From CAYRVF01 sp964427535 (lineage in GTDB: Bacteria > Chloroflexota > Ktedonobacteria > Ktedonobacterales > JADMIN01): 36,342 nucleotides of DNA. The stretch spans positions 1 through 36,342 of the forward strand of contig CAYRVF010000044.1 of the NCBI GenBank assembly GCA_964427535.1, written 5' to 3'. The notes beneath the pieces were generated by a model. The model ran no database searches. It was given only the letters and a program-made list of their open reading frames with translations, and was not told the DNA's origin. Both the position numbers and the translations under genes were made by a program. Below, piece by piece: positions 23,792 to 31,057 of this stretch (within the stretch, counting starts at the first letter, position 1; every line of letters starts with the position of its first letter).

Positions 23792-25234
23792 ATGAACCAC
23801 GCGAACGCCGCACTCGTTCCGCCCTCTGAGGCGCAGTCGCACGGCACGCTGCTCGTGCTCGGCGCCGGACCCAAAGGACTGGCCATCGCCGCCAAGCAAC
23901 AGGTGCTGCGGCAGTTGGGATACGACGTGCCACAGGTCGTGCTGGTCGATGCGCGCGGCGTCGCGGCACAGTGGTCTGGCCGCTTTGGCTACACCGATGG
24001 GCGTCGCCTGCTCGGCACGCTCCCCGAGAAAGATATCGGCTTCCCCTACGATTCCACCTGCTGGGGCAGCGCCGAGCAGAACCGCGCCGTCGATCGCGCC
24101 ATGCTGGCCTACGCCTGGCAGACGCATCTGGTCGAGGCGTATCGCTACTCCGAGTGGATCGACCGCGGACGCACGCGACCGACACACCGGCAATGGGCCG
24201 CGTATCTGCGCTGGGTCGCGAAGCGCGCAGAGGCGGATGTCCGCCTGCTGGAGGTCGCCCGCATCGGTCTGACCGACGACGGGCGGCGCTGGCGGCTCGT
24301 GTGCCGCGACCGTGCCACCGGCGAGGAGACATCCCTCGCCGGGGACGGCCTCGTGCTGACCGGGCCAGGAACTCCCGTCGCGCTGCCCGGACAGCCCGAT
24401 GACGACCCGCGGGTGCTCGACGGCAGCACCGTCTGGCTCGCGCTGGACCGCCTGCGCGACCGACGGCTCACAGGGAAGCGGCAGACGCGCATCGGCATCA
24501 TCGGCACCGGCGAGACGGCCGCGGCCACCGTCGTCGCCTTGCTCGAAACACTCGGCGAGCACGCCGACATCGAAGTGCTGAGTCCGCGTGGCGTGCTCTA
24601 CTCGCGCGATGAGGGCTTCGAGGAAAATCAGCTCTTCTCCAATCCCGACCCGCACAGAGGTGAGGCTGCCGGCAAGCACGCGCCGCCCGACCCGTCCTCG
24701 CCCGAGGCACGGGAGAACCTGACCCACAGCCATGCCGTCCGTTGGCTCAGCCTGACGGAGCAAGATCGGCGCGAGTTCGTCCGTCGCGCGGACCGGGGCG
24801 TTTTCTCGGTGCTGGCCGTGCAGGAGATGACGCAGGCGTGGAACGTCCGCTCGGTGACGGGCAACGCGGTCCGCATCGACGCCCGGCCCGAGGCAGTCGT
24901 GGTCGAGTCAGTCTACGGCGGCGAGACGCGGCAGCACACCTACGATCTTGTCGTCGTCGCGCGCGGCTTCGACCCCGTCTGGTTTCTGCGGCTGTTCGAT
25001 GATACGTGCCGCACCCGACTCATCGAAGCATTCGGGTCTCCCGAGGCGGCCACGCTGGAACGCGCGATCGGTACGGACCTCTCGGTCGCGGGCGTGCTGC
25101 CACGGCTACACCTGCCCATGCTCGCGGGCGTCGCGCAAGGGCCAGGCTTTCCGAATCTGAGCTGCCTGGGGCTGCTGTCTGACCGTGTACTGTCGAGCTA
25201 TGTCGGCGTGCCGCTCGGCGCGGTGTCGGAGTAA
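23792..25234 (+). CDS. mbtG: MbtG-like L-lysine N6-monooxygenase (NADPH-dependent, FAD)
   Basis: A 480-residue flavoprotein of the N-hydroxylating monooxygenase family that makes hydroxamate groups for siderophores; MbtG hydroxylates lysine for mycobactin. FAD motif LLVLGAGPKGLAIAAK is at the N-terminus, and NADPH motif IGIIGTGETAAATV near residue 235. Long stretches recall mycobacterial MbtG: LGTLPEKDIGFPYDS, EWIDRGRTRPTHRQW, EGFEENQLFSNPDP and, near the end, QGPGFPNLSCLGLLSDRV. The ATG at 23792 has a modest GGAG site. There is no NRPS, siderophore transporter or iron regulator in the window. It follows the lipid kinase fusion by 153 bases. The reaction is a sound family inference; mycobactin-like product is not. 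Confidence 0.88.
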   Translation: MNHANAALVPPSEAQSHGTLLVLGAGPKGLAIAAKQQVLRQLGYDVPQVVLVDARGVAAQWSGRFGYTDGRRLLGTLPEKDIGFPYDSTCWGSAEQNRAVDRAMLAYAWQTHLVEAYRYSEWIDRGRTRPTHRQWAAYLRWVAKRAEADVRLLEVARIGLTDDGRRWRLVCRDRATGEETSLAGDGLVLTGPGTPVALPGQPDDDPRVLDGSTVWLALDRLRDRRLTGKRQTRIGIIGTGETAAATVVALLETLGEHADIEVLSPRGVLYSRDEGFEENQLFSNPDPHRGEAAGKHAPPDPSSPEARENLTHSHAVRWLSLTEQDRREFVRRADRGVFSVLAVQEMTQAWNVRSVTGNAVRIDARPEAVVVESVYGGETRQHTYDLVVVARGFDPVWFLRLFDDTCRTRLIEAFGSPEAATLERAIGTDLSVAGVLPRLHLPMLAGVAQGPGFPNLSCLGLLSDRVLSSYVGVPLGAVSE

Positions 25235-25611
25235 ACGAGCACTCTCACGCCTCAAGAACATCTATCGATCCCCTCATCACGTGACGGGAACGCCAGGTCC
25301 ACTGTATCGGACGCCGATCGTTGCAGCAATCAAGCAGAGTGTGTACCGTGGGGTGAGGTTGCTCCCCGCCTTCCGACGAGCATCCGGCTCCCTCGTGAGC
25401 CATCTCGGCCCTCGCCACCCGGACCCGCCCTGAGCCGGGTGCGTGTGGCGAATTCACAGGCTACGCTCAACATGGAGTCAACGAAACTGCGTTCGGCGGT
25501 GCCGTCGGCGCGTGGTCCACCGCTGAAACGTCACAGTGCGCGGCGCCTGCTGTGCCAGGCCGTCGACTCGTGAACCGTACCGCGAGCACGCGCCGGAAAG
25601 TGAAGGTCACC
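25235..25611. other. Intergenic region, little seen
   Basis: 377 bases with no supported gene. The only structure is a 6-bp inverted repeat ACCCGG/CCGGGT (25417-25440), a weak terminator candidate for the MbtG-like gene. The start of the next gene is uncertain and could lie as far back as 25570. Confidence 0.45.
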
Positions 25612-25944
25612 GTGGATGTATGGAACGTGTTCTGGTTCATTTTCATTTTCGTCCCGCTGAGCATCCTGTGGGTGATCACGCTGCTGGACGTGTTCTGGCG
25701 CCCTGACCTGGTTGGCTGGCAGAAGGCGATCTGGGTGATGGTCATCATCTTCTTCCCCTGGATCGGCGTCTTCGCCTACCTCATTCTCCGACCGAGGGGC
25801 GCGCCATTCCCGACCTCCTCGAGAGGCTCGGCACCAGCCTCACCGGCATACACAGCGCAGTCGACACCGCAGCCAACACCGCAGCCAGCACCGACACCCG
25901 TTCCCGCGCCAGCCTCGGGTGATGCCGGACGGGCGATGCCGTGA
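25612..25944 (+). CDS. Small membrane protein with PLDc_N-like (cardiolipin synthase N-terminal type) domain
   Basis: A 110-residue protein with two membrane helices, NVFWFIFIFVPLSILWVITL and IWVMVIIFFPWIGVFAYLIL, separated by a loop with the pattern D-x-F-W-R. This is the arrangement of the PLDc_N domain found at the N-terminus of cardiolipin synthases and in stand-alone small proteins. The tail is Pro/Thr/Gln-rich (TPQPTPQPAPTP) and probably disordered. The start is uncertain: GTG at 25612 follows GAAGGT and gives the usual short N-terminus; GTGs at 25600 and 25570 are alternatives. It lies 76 bases before another small membrane protein and may be co-transcribed. Function unknown. Confidence 0.75.
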   Translation: MDVWNVFWFIFIFVPLSILWVITLLDVFWRPDLVGWQKAIWVMVIIFFPWIGVFAYLILRPRGAPFPTSSRGSAPASPAYTAQSTPQPTPQPAPTPVPAPASGDAGRAMP

Positions 25945-26020
25945 CCCGCATGTCGGCGTACGGCGCTCCCATTCGATGGCTGATGCAGGTGGTGCAGGTA
26001 CTCACGTAAAGGGGTAACCG

Positions 26021-26332
26021 ATGGGATGCTTACTCGCCTTGCTGATCGTCACCGCACCGCGCTTGGCGTTTCTGTTCATGTGGATCTTCACGCCGCTGGT
26101 TGAGCGCGCATTCAACACGTTCGTAGGGCCCTTGCTCGGCGTCGCCTTCCTGCCATTCACCTCGATCATGTACGTTGTGCTCTATCGGCCAGGGGTCGGC
26201 GTGGTGGGCTGGGAGTGGCTCTGGATTGTGCTCGCGTTTTTCGTGGACCTGGCGGGTTACGCCGGGAGCGCGGCCAGCAATCGACGACAGATCGAGGGAT
26301 ATCCAGGCACCACGTACGGCGCTACGTACTAG
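26021..26332 (+). CDS. Small membrane protein of unknown function
   Basis: A 103-residue protein with about three hydrophobic segments: LLALLIVTAPRLAFLFMWIF, VGPLLGVAFLPFTSIMYVVL and WEWLWIVLAFFVDLAGYAG. A short polar C-terminus with Tyr and Gly residues follows. Start ATG 26021 follows AAAGGGG. I do not recognise a named family; such small Ala/Phe/Trp-rich membrane proteins are common in Chloroflexota and Actinobacteria. It follows the PLDc_N-like gene in the same direction and is followed by a strong terminator at 26404-26456, so the two may form an operon. Confidence 0.75.
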   Translation: MGCLLALLIVTAPRLAFLFMWIFTPLVERAFNTFVGPLLGVAFLPFTSIMYVVLYRPGVGVVGWEWLWIVLAFFVDLAGYAGSAASNRRQIEGYPGTTYGATY

Positions 26333-26403
26333 GCATGGCTCACAATACCGATGCTCTGGTGGCGACATGAGCAAGCCGCCCGATACCTATGCGCACTGAG
26401 CGC

Positions 26404-26456
26404 TCATCGCGCTGCCACGGCCTATCTCGCGGGCCGCAGCAGCGCGATGACCTTTT
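26404..26456 (+). terminator. Rho-independent terminator with a two-part stem
   Basis: Perfect 12-bp outer arms TCATCGCGCTGC and GCAGCGCGATGA and perfect 5-bp inner arms CGGCC/GGCCG are separated by matching CA/CA internal bulges around a 9-base loop. TTTT follows at 26453-26456. It is placed 72 bases after the stop of the small membrane protein gene. Confidence 0.75.
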
Positions 26457-26680
26457 GCCACTGCCAGTACGATCCGCTATGACCATCGCGCGGCGAGCCA
26501 GTATGATTTCCCCCGACTACGTGCGCCTCTACTGGCATCCCCTCCTCCGCGAACGGTTCGGTGAGGCGCCCCAAACCTCACACGGTGGCCATGCGTACCA
26601 CTGATAACGGTGGCGACAGGCGCGGCTGAGTGCCTGCCAGACGGCTTCCCCAGCGCACCGTCCCGCCGGACGCGAACCCG

Positions 26681-26710
26681 TTGCGTGCCCGGTTGCCCAG
26701 CGAATATGAT
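26681..26710 (+). promoter_or_regulatory. Candidate promoter of the unknown two-gene unit and ispD
   Basis: TTGCGT (26681-26686) and TATGAT (26705-26710) are 18 bases apart in an otherwise GC-rich stretch. The GTG start at 26772 is 61 bases downstream. Since the next two genes follow at 33 and 26 bases, this may drive all three. Confidence 0.55.
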
Positions 26711-26771
26711 AGCATGGGGATAGCGCCCTGCGCCCCGATGTGGCGTAGGCCGGAGAGCAGAGGAGAGACAC

Positions 26772-27569
26772 GTGTCGCTTCGATTTGAACTGGGAGAAGC
26801 CCAGGCGCCTCGCGGCCACGCGGTCCTCTACGCGCACGTCTCTGGCGCCGGGGACCGCATCGTGGCGACCTATTGTGTCGTGTTGCCGATACAATTTTCC
26901 ATCGGGAAGTATCTCCCGCCGATTCTGATGGGACAAATGCCCTTCGGCATGGCCGCGGCTGAGACGGATGTCTCGGCCGTGCCGATTCCGCCAATGCTCG
27001 AAGATATGCCCAGCGAGGAGGCCGTGCGTCAGCTTGCCGAGCGGCGTGGCGACGATCTAGTGGACCTGGGCACGCTCGTCCTCGGCGATGACAGCCACCG
27101 CATGACGTTCGCCGCGGAGGCCTGCGCCGAGTATGGTGAGCTTTACGTCGCATACCGCCAGCAGTGGCCCGAGCCGGTGTCTTCCTCGCGCGGCCAGTCC
27201 ACGCCGCTCGACGACCTCGACGTCAACGAGGTCATCACGTCCATGCTGCCCGAGCGCGACCGCCTGGGCGAGATGGCGCGCAACGTCGGGCAGGCGCGCT
27301 ACGCGCTGGAGGTGGGCGACACGCGGCAGATCGAGGAGGTGGAGGCCACGCTAGGGCGCATCGCACGGTCCCTGCCTGAGAAATATCGCGCCGAGCAGAT
27401 CGCGGGTGCCGCGTTGCGCCGCGACCAGCTGGGTCCGCGCCTGGCGGAGCTGTACCTGAAGCGCGCGTACCGCCTGCTGGACGAAGACTATGCCGCAATT
27501 CCGCCTATTGAGCGCGAAATTCACGAGCTGGAGAGCGGCAGCGGCGGCAGTTCGACATCGGCTTCCTGA
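26772..27569 (+). CDS. Unrecognised protein A of a gene pair before ispD
   Basis: A 265-residue cytoplasmic-looking protein. The N-terminal part (to about residue 135) looks alpha/beta: HAVLYAHVSGAGDRIVATYC, IQFSIGKYLPPILMGQMPFG and MTFAAEACAEYGELYVAYRQ. The C-terminal part (about 150-250) is strongly helical and charged: DVNEVITSMLPERDRLGEMA, EEVEATLGRIARSLPEKYRA and LAELYLKRAYRLLDEDYAA. There is no signal peptide or catalytic motif that I recognise. The start is GTG at 26772, with AGAGGAGAGA before it. It is followed after 33 bases by a second unknown gene in the same direction. I do not know a function. Confidence 0.7.
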   Translation: MSLRFELGEAQAPRGHAVLYAHVSGAGDRIVATYCVVLPIQFSIGKYLPPILMGQMPFGMAAAETDVSAVPIPPMLEDMPSEEAVRQLAERRGDDLVDLGTLVLGDDSHRMTFAAEACAEYGELYVAYRQQWPEPVSSSRGQSTPLDDLDVNEVITSMLPERDRLGEMARNVGQARYALEVGDTRQIEEVEATLGRIARSLPEKYRAEQIAGAALRRDQLGPRLAELYLKRAYRLLDEDYAAIPPIEREIHELESGSGGSSTSAS

Positions 27570-27602
27570 TCGAGAACGTTTTGAAGGAGCGAAGACACCG
27601 AT

Positions 27603-29081
27603 ATGGTGACGCAGATCTACGCGGATACCACTCCCTTGCTGGAGGCCATCGCCGCCTCCGACCTGGATGCGATGATCCAGCAGACACTCTATCTGCTGGG
27701 CGAGCGCAATGCGCCACCCGCCAAGTTGGGCGGAAGCGCGGGCATCGCGGCGCTCTGGGGCGGCGCGTCCGGAGAGGCCACCGGCGCCTTCTCGCCGGTC
27801 GGGCGTATCGCGTTCTGGATTCGCTCCATCCCTATCGGCCCCGAGCCGGATGCCGCCGAACGGCGCCGTGTGGCTCCGGCGCTGCCGCTCATCCAGGGCT
27901 TCCGGGCGGTCGCGCCCGCGGTGCGGAGTGGCCTGGCGGGTCAGCGGCCACCCCTTCCCGAGCCGCTGCTGCCCGCCGATGTCCAGCACCCACAGGGTCC
28001 GCTCGGCGGACTGCGCGAGGCCTTCGCCAAGGGCGATGCCGAGCTGGCCGAGCGCATTCTGCTCGGCTACTACGCCACCGGCGCCGACTACCGTGAGCTG
28101 CTGACGACGCTCTACGCGACCCTCAGTGTCGACTACGCAGGCAACGGCTATGCGCTACGCGCGTTGCTGGCGGGCACGAAGGTGATGGACATGGCCGAGT
28201 GGGGCGGCAATGGCCCCGCGTTCATCTCGTGGTACGTCCCGCAGATGTTCGCTCGGCGGGGCACCTCGCTGGTCGCGGAGGCGGCCGCGCGCTATGCCCA
28301 GGCGCCCGACCACGACCTCGGCTGGATTCGCACGCGCCTCTCGATTCCCAAGGAAGAGGCGGCGGGTCCGCAGTTCCAGCGCGCCGTGATGACGGGCGAT
28401 GCGAACGCCGCATGCGACGCGATTCTGGCGGCCCTGCGCGGCGGGGCGACACCCGCGGGTGTGTCGGGCGGCATCGCCCTGGCGGTCGCGCACCAGATCG
28501 CGCGCATTCCCGAGGGCGATGTCGCGGGGCTGCTCTCCGCTGGCCAGGTGCTCGTCTACGTACATGCCGTGCATCAGGCGATGTTGCAAACCCAGGTGCC
28601 AAGCGTCTGGCCGTTGCTCTACACAGCGGGTGCAGCGGCCAACACACTGAGCGAAATCGCCGGTGCCGTGACGATCGAAGCGGCGGCCTCATCAGCCTCG
28701 ACGCCGTTGGGTGGCCTGATCGGTCCGTCGGTGTTGCGCTCGGTGGAGCGTGCGCTCGACGAGGGCGATGGCGCCGCCGCGCTTGCGTCCGCCCGGCGCT
28801 ACGTGCAGATGGGCAATCCCGGCGAGGCGCTGGCGGGCATCATCGCGGGTGTCGCCGCCATGCACGACATCTCGCCCGACGATGACGCCTCGCTCGCGGT
28901 GCTACCCACCGTCGCCGCTGCCTGTGAAGAGTACCTGACGCTGCCCCCGGCGCTGCGACAAGGCGGCCAGAACGATCTGCTGACGGCGGCGATCCGGCTG
29001 GCGGCAGGGCTACGTGGTCCACACGCCATCGCCGACCGGGTGCGCGCCGCGATCGGCGCTGACCCATTGAGCGTCAACTAG
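27603..29081 (+). CDS. Unrecognised helical protein B of a gene pair before ispD
   Basis: A 492-residue, Ala-rich, almost entirely helical protein without signal peptide or membrane helices, probably an alpha-solenoid or helical-bundle protein. Typical segments are TTPLLEAIAASDLDAMIQQT, AFAKGDAELAERILLGYYAT, ADYRELLTTLYATLSVDYAG, FQRAVMTGDANAACDAILAA and RALDEGDGAAALASARRYVQ. The recurring pattern 'x-A-x-x-x-G-D-x-x-A-A-x-x-A' hints at a repeat. A His/Trp-containing stretch (VYVHAVHQAML, VPSVWPLLYTAGA) lies mid-protein. An AAGGAG site lies some 14 bases before ATG 27603. It sits between protein A and ispD in one operon-like run. No family is recognised. Confidence 0.72.
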   Translation: MVTQIYADTTPLLEAIAASDLDAMIQQTLYLLGERNAPPAKLGGSAGIAALWGGASGEATGAFSPVGRIAFWIRSIPIGPEPDAAERRRVAPALPLIQGFRAVAPAVRSGLAGQRPPLPEPLLPADVQHPQGPLGGLREAFAKGDAELAERILLGYYATGADYRELLTTLYATLSVDYAGNGYALRALLAGTKVMDMAEWGGNGPAFISWYVPQMFARRGTSLVAEAAARYAQAPDHDLGWIRTRLSIPKEEAAGPQFQRAVMTGDANAACDAILAALRGGATPAGVSGGIALAVAHQIARIPEGDVAGLLSAGQVLVYVHAVHQAMLQTQVPSVWPLLYTAGAAANTLSEIAGAVTIEAAASSASTPLGGLIGPSVLRSVERALDEGDGAAALASARRYVQMGNPGEALAGIIAGVAAMHDISPDDDASLAVLPTVAAACEEYLTLPPALRQGGQNDLLTAAIRLAAGLRGPHAIADRVRAAIGADPLSVN

Positions 29082-29107
29082 CGCGCACAGGAACCGGAAA
29101 TACTCCC

Positions 29108-29833
29108 ATGCGACAACACCCTGGCCACGCGGTCGCCGTCGTGCTCTGCGCGGGCCAGGGCACACGCATGGGCGCGTCGGGGAACAAGGTGTTCCTGCCG
29201 CTCGGCGGTCGCCCCCTGCTGACCTACGCCCTCGACGCCTTTGAGCAAGCCGGACGGATCGACGAGATCCTTCTCGTCTCTCACCCGGCCGAGCTCGACC
29301 GCTGCCAGGCGGTGGTGGAGGAGGCTGGCATACGCAAGGTGAGCGCCGTGGTGCCGGGCGGCGAGTCGCGCCATCAGTCCGAGCAGTGTGCGTTGGAGAC
29401 ACTGCGCGCGCGCATCACGGCGGGTGAGATCGACGTCGTGCTAATTCACGACGGCGCGCGGCCGTTCATCGCCCCCCCCGAGATTGACGCGCTGGTGACG
29501 GCGGCACGCGATGGCGGCGCGGCGATGCTCGCCTCCGCGCTGCGCGAGGATGAAGTGCTGCTGCGGATTGCCCCTGACAGCACGGTCCTGGCGGGGTACT
29601 CATCGGGCGGGCTGGTGCGGGCGCAGACGCCCCAGGCGTTCGACGCGCGGGCGCTGCTCGCGGCGTACGATGCCGCGCGGGCCGTCGGGTTCGAGGGCAC
29701 GGACACCGCCTCATCTCTGGAGCGTATGAACCAACCCGTGCGGATCGTCGCGGGCAGCAGCCGCAACCTCAAGGTGACGACACCCGACGACCTGCTCCGC
29801 GCCGAGGCGCTGCTGCGGCTAGGCGGCGACTGA
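29108..29833 (+). CDS. ispD: 2-C-methyl-D-erythritol 4-phosphate cytidylyltransferase IspD
   Basis: The third enzyme of the non-mevalonate isoprenoid pathway; it joins CTP and methylerythritol 4-phosphate. 241 residues, the usual length. Signatures are the nucleotide loop VVLCAGQGTRMGASGNKVFL (with the catalytic Arg20 and Lys27 positions), VVPGGESRHQS, IHDGARPF, RAQTPQAF, GTDTASSLER and LKVTTPDDLLRAE. The start ATG at 29108 has no strong ribosome-binding site (GGAACCGGAAA upstream), and the gene follows protein B by 26 bases, so translation may depend on coupling. IspF is often adjacent to IspD in bacteria; here it is not in the window. It converges with the SGNH gene, with only 3 bases between stops. 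Confidence 0.95.
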   Translation: MRQHPGHAVAVVLCAGQGTRMGASGNKVFLPLGGRPLLTYALDAFEQAGRIDEILLVSHPAELDRCQAVVEEAGIRKVSAVVPGGESRHQSEQCALETLRARITAGEIDVVLIHDGARPFIAPPEIDALVTAARDGGAAMLASALREDEVLLRIAPDSTVLAGYSSGGLVRAQTPQAFDARALLAAYDAARAVGFEGTDTASSLERMNQPVRIVAGSSRNLKVTTPDDLLRAEALLRLGGD

Positions 29834-29852
29834 GCCTCAGTAGCCAGTAGCC
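29817..29852. terminator. Palindrome spanning both stop codons of converging genes
   Basis: The core ACTGAG-C-CTCAGT (29829-29841) contains the TGA stop of ispD and the TGA stop of the minus-strand SGNH gene. Flanks GGCTAGGCGGCG and GGCTACTGGCT pair imperfectly and lengthen the stem. It may serve as a bidirectional terminator inside the coding ends. Confidence 0.55.
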
Positions 29853-30769
29853 TGCTCGAATGCACGCGCAATGGCTTTGTACCCCGCCGAATTGGGATGG
29901 ACATCGCTGAATGGCCAGTGGCACATCCAGGTATACGCACACACTCCTCGCGCCTGATCGCGCACCCCACCGAATGCCGCGTATACATCCACGATCGTCA
30001 CATGGTACATGCTCGCATCCAGTTGTAAGTGCCAGTTGAACTGCCGCACGAGCCCGTCCGTATTGGGGCACGCCTGTTGATAGGGGTTGTAATAGTTCAT
30101 GAGCGCCAGCTCACGCCACGGCGTGCTCGTGGACTGCGAGAGGGCCAAGAGCAGTTTCGGCAGAATAATGTTCGTCAGATTGTCGTCCAGATTCCGCAGG
30201 TCAGTCCGCCAGTAGGGGTCCACCGCACAGGTCCGCGGGTTGATGTCACCTAGCACGTCGTTCGCACCTATATCGAGTGAGATGGGACCAACCTGACCGG
30301 GATGCTGGGCGATGAAGGCCAGCGCGGCATTCAACTGCGAGCCTGAGTAGTAGTTGTGCTGCACCTTCGCGTTTGGGCAGCCGCCGAGGACGAACTCATC
30401 CGAGGTGATATCACTGCAACCGTAGTCCACGAGAGCGCGACTGCCGTGCCGCTGCAACTCGTACCACCACTGCTGGTCGTACCCCTGCACCCAGTTCAGA
30501 TTCGGCTGGAAGCCAAACGCCAGGGAGTCGCCGAGCGCGAGATAATAGTGCTTCACCGGCGGCAGCGGGCTCGTCACGGGAGCAAGCGCCGGAACATGCG
30601 TCGGCAGCACGGTGATCGCCGCGAAGCCAGAGCAGGCGGCGGTCATGGTCAACACGAGCGACAGCATGATGGCAAGCAGCATCCGGCGAGCACGAGAGGC
30701 GGATTTTCTCGGCGCGTAGGAGGCTTCCAGGCCTCCTTGCCATGAAATGAGCGCGCTGTCTGGTGACAA
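29837..30769 (-). CDS. Secreted SGNH/GDSL-family hydrolase, probable lipoprotein
   Basis: A 310-residue exported esterase/lipase-like enzyme. A hydrophobic segment at about residues 29-46 ends TMTAACSGF; the Cys could be lipid-modified, though the -3 residue is not ideal. Catalytic blocks are LALGDSLAFG (nucleophile Ser), the Gly of block II probably near YGCSD, SLDIGANDVLGD (block III, Asn) and SDVHPNSAGY (block V, Asp and His). The start is taken as TTG at 30769, preceded by AGGAGAAGGAAACC; a Met 29 codons further in has no ribosome-binding site. It converges with ispD and is divergent from the amidase gene. Substrate unknown; lipids, acetylated polysaccharide or similar esters are possible. 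Confidence 0.9.
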   Translation of the reverse strand: MSPDSALISWQGGLEASYAPRKSASRARRMLLAIMLSLVLTMTAACSGFAAITVLPTHVPALAPVTSPLPPVKHYYLALGDSLAFGFQPNLNWVQGYDQQWWYELQRHGSRALVDYGCSDITSDEFVLGGCPNAKVQHNYYSGSQLNAALAFIAQHPGQVGPISLDIGANDVLGDINPRTCAVDPYWRTDLRNLDDNLTNIILPKLLLALSQSTSTPWRELALMNYYNPYQQACPNTDGLVRQFNWHLQLDASMYHVTIVDVYAAFGGVRDQARGVCAYTWMCHWPFSDVHPNSAGYKAIARAFEQATGY

Positions 30770-31008
30770 GGTTTCCTTCTCCTAGGGATCAATCGTCGCG
30801 ACGGGCATAGCGCACTCTGTATGGGACAGAGGAAATGCAGGCCGAGCATCCTAGCTTGGCTCGCCCTCCGCGAGTAGTGACGTGGGTTGCATCACCTCTT
30901 ACGTTGGCAGTAACTATGCCCACAACGTCACTCCGCTTCGCATGAGCGAGGTGCCGCCGTCCGTGCGGGCGCGCATGCTGGCCGCGACCTATAGCAGCGA
31001 GCAAGGGA

Positions 31009-31019
31009 CATGGTACAAT
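31009..31019 (+). promoter_or_regulatory. Extended -10 promoter element CATGGTACAAT
   Basis: TG-G-TACAAT lies 38 bases upstream of the amidase GTG. It is a near match to the elements at 2248-2258 and 21160-21170. No clear -35 box is at normal spacing. Confidence 0.5.
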
Positions 31020-31057
31020 AGGCCGCGACCGCACTCCCAGACCAGAAGGAGACACGA

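Larger units (their letters stand above)
26333..26771. other. Intergenic region with a strong terminator and a promoter
   Basis: 439 bases. It holds the two-tier hairpin at 26404-26456 and a promoter candidate at 26681-26710. Short open frames (for example 26389-26604) have no ribosome-binding site or recognisable motif and overlap the hairpin, so no gene is called. Confidence 0.55.

Noticed and set aside
25855..25915. Short repeated bases encoding TPQP units
   Set aside because: Simple codon-level repetition of a Pro-rich protein tail rather than a DNA repeat element.
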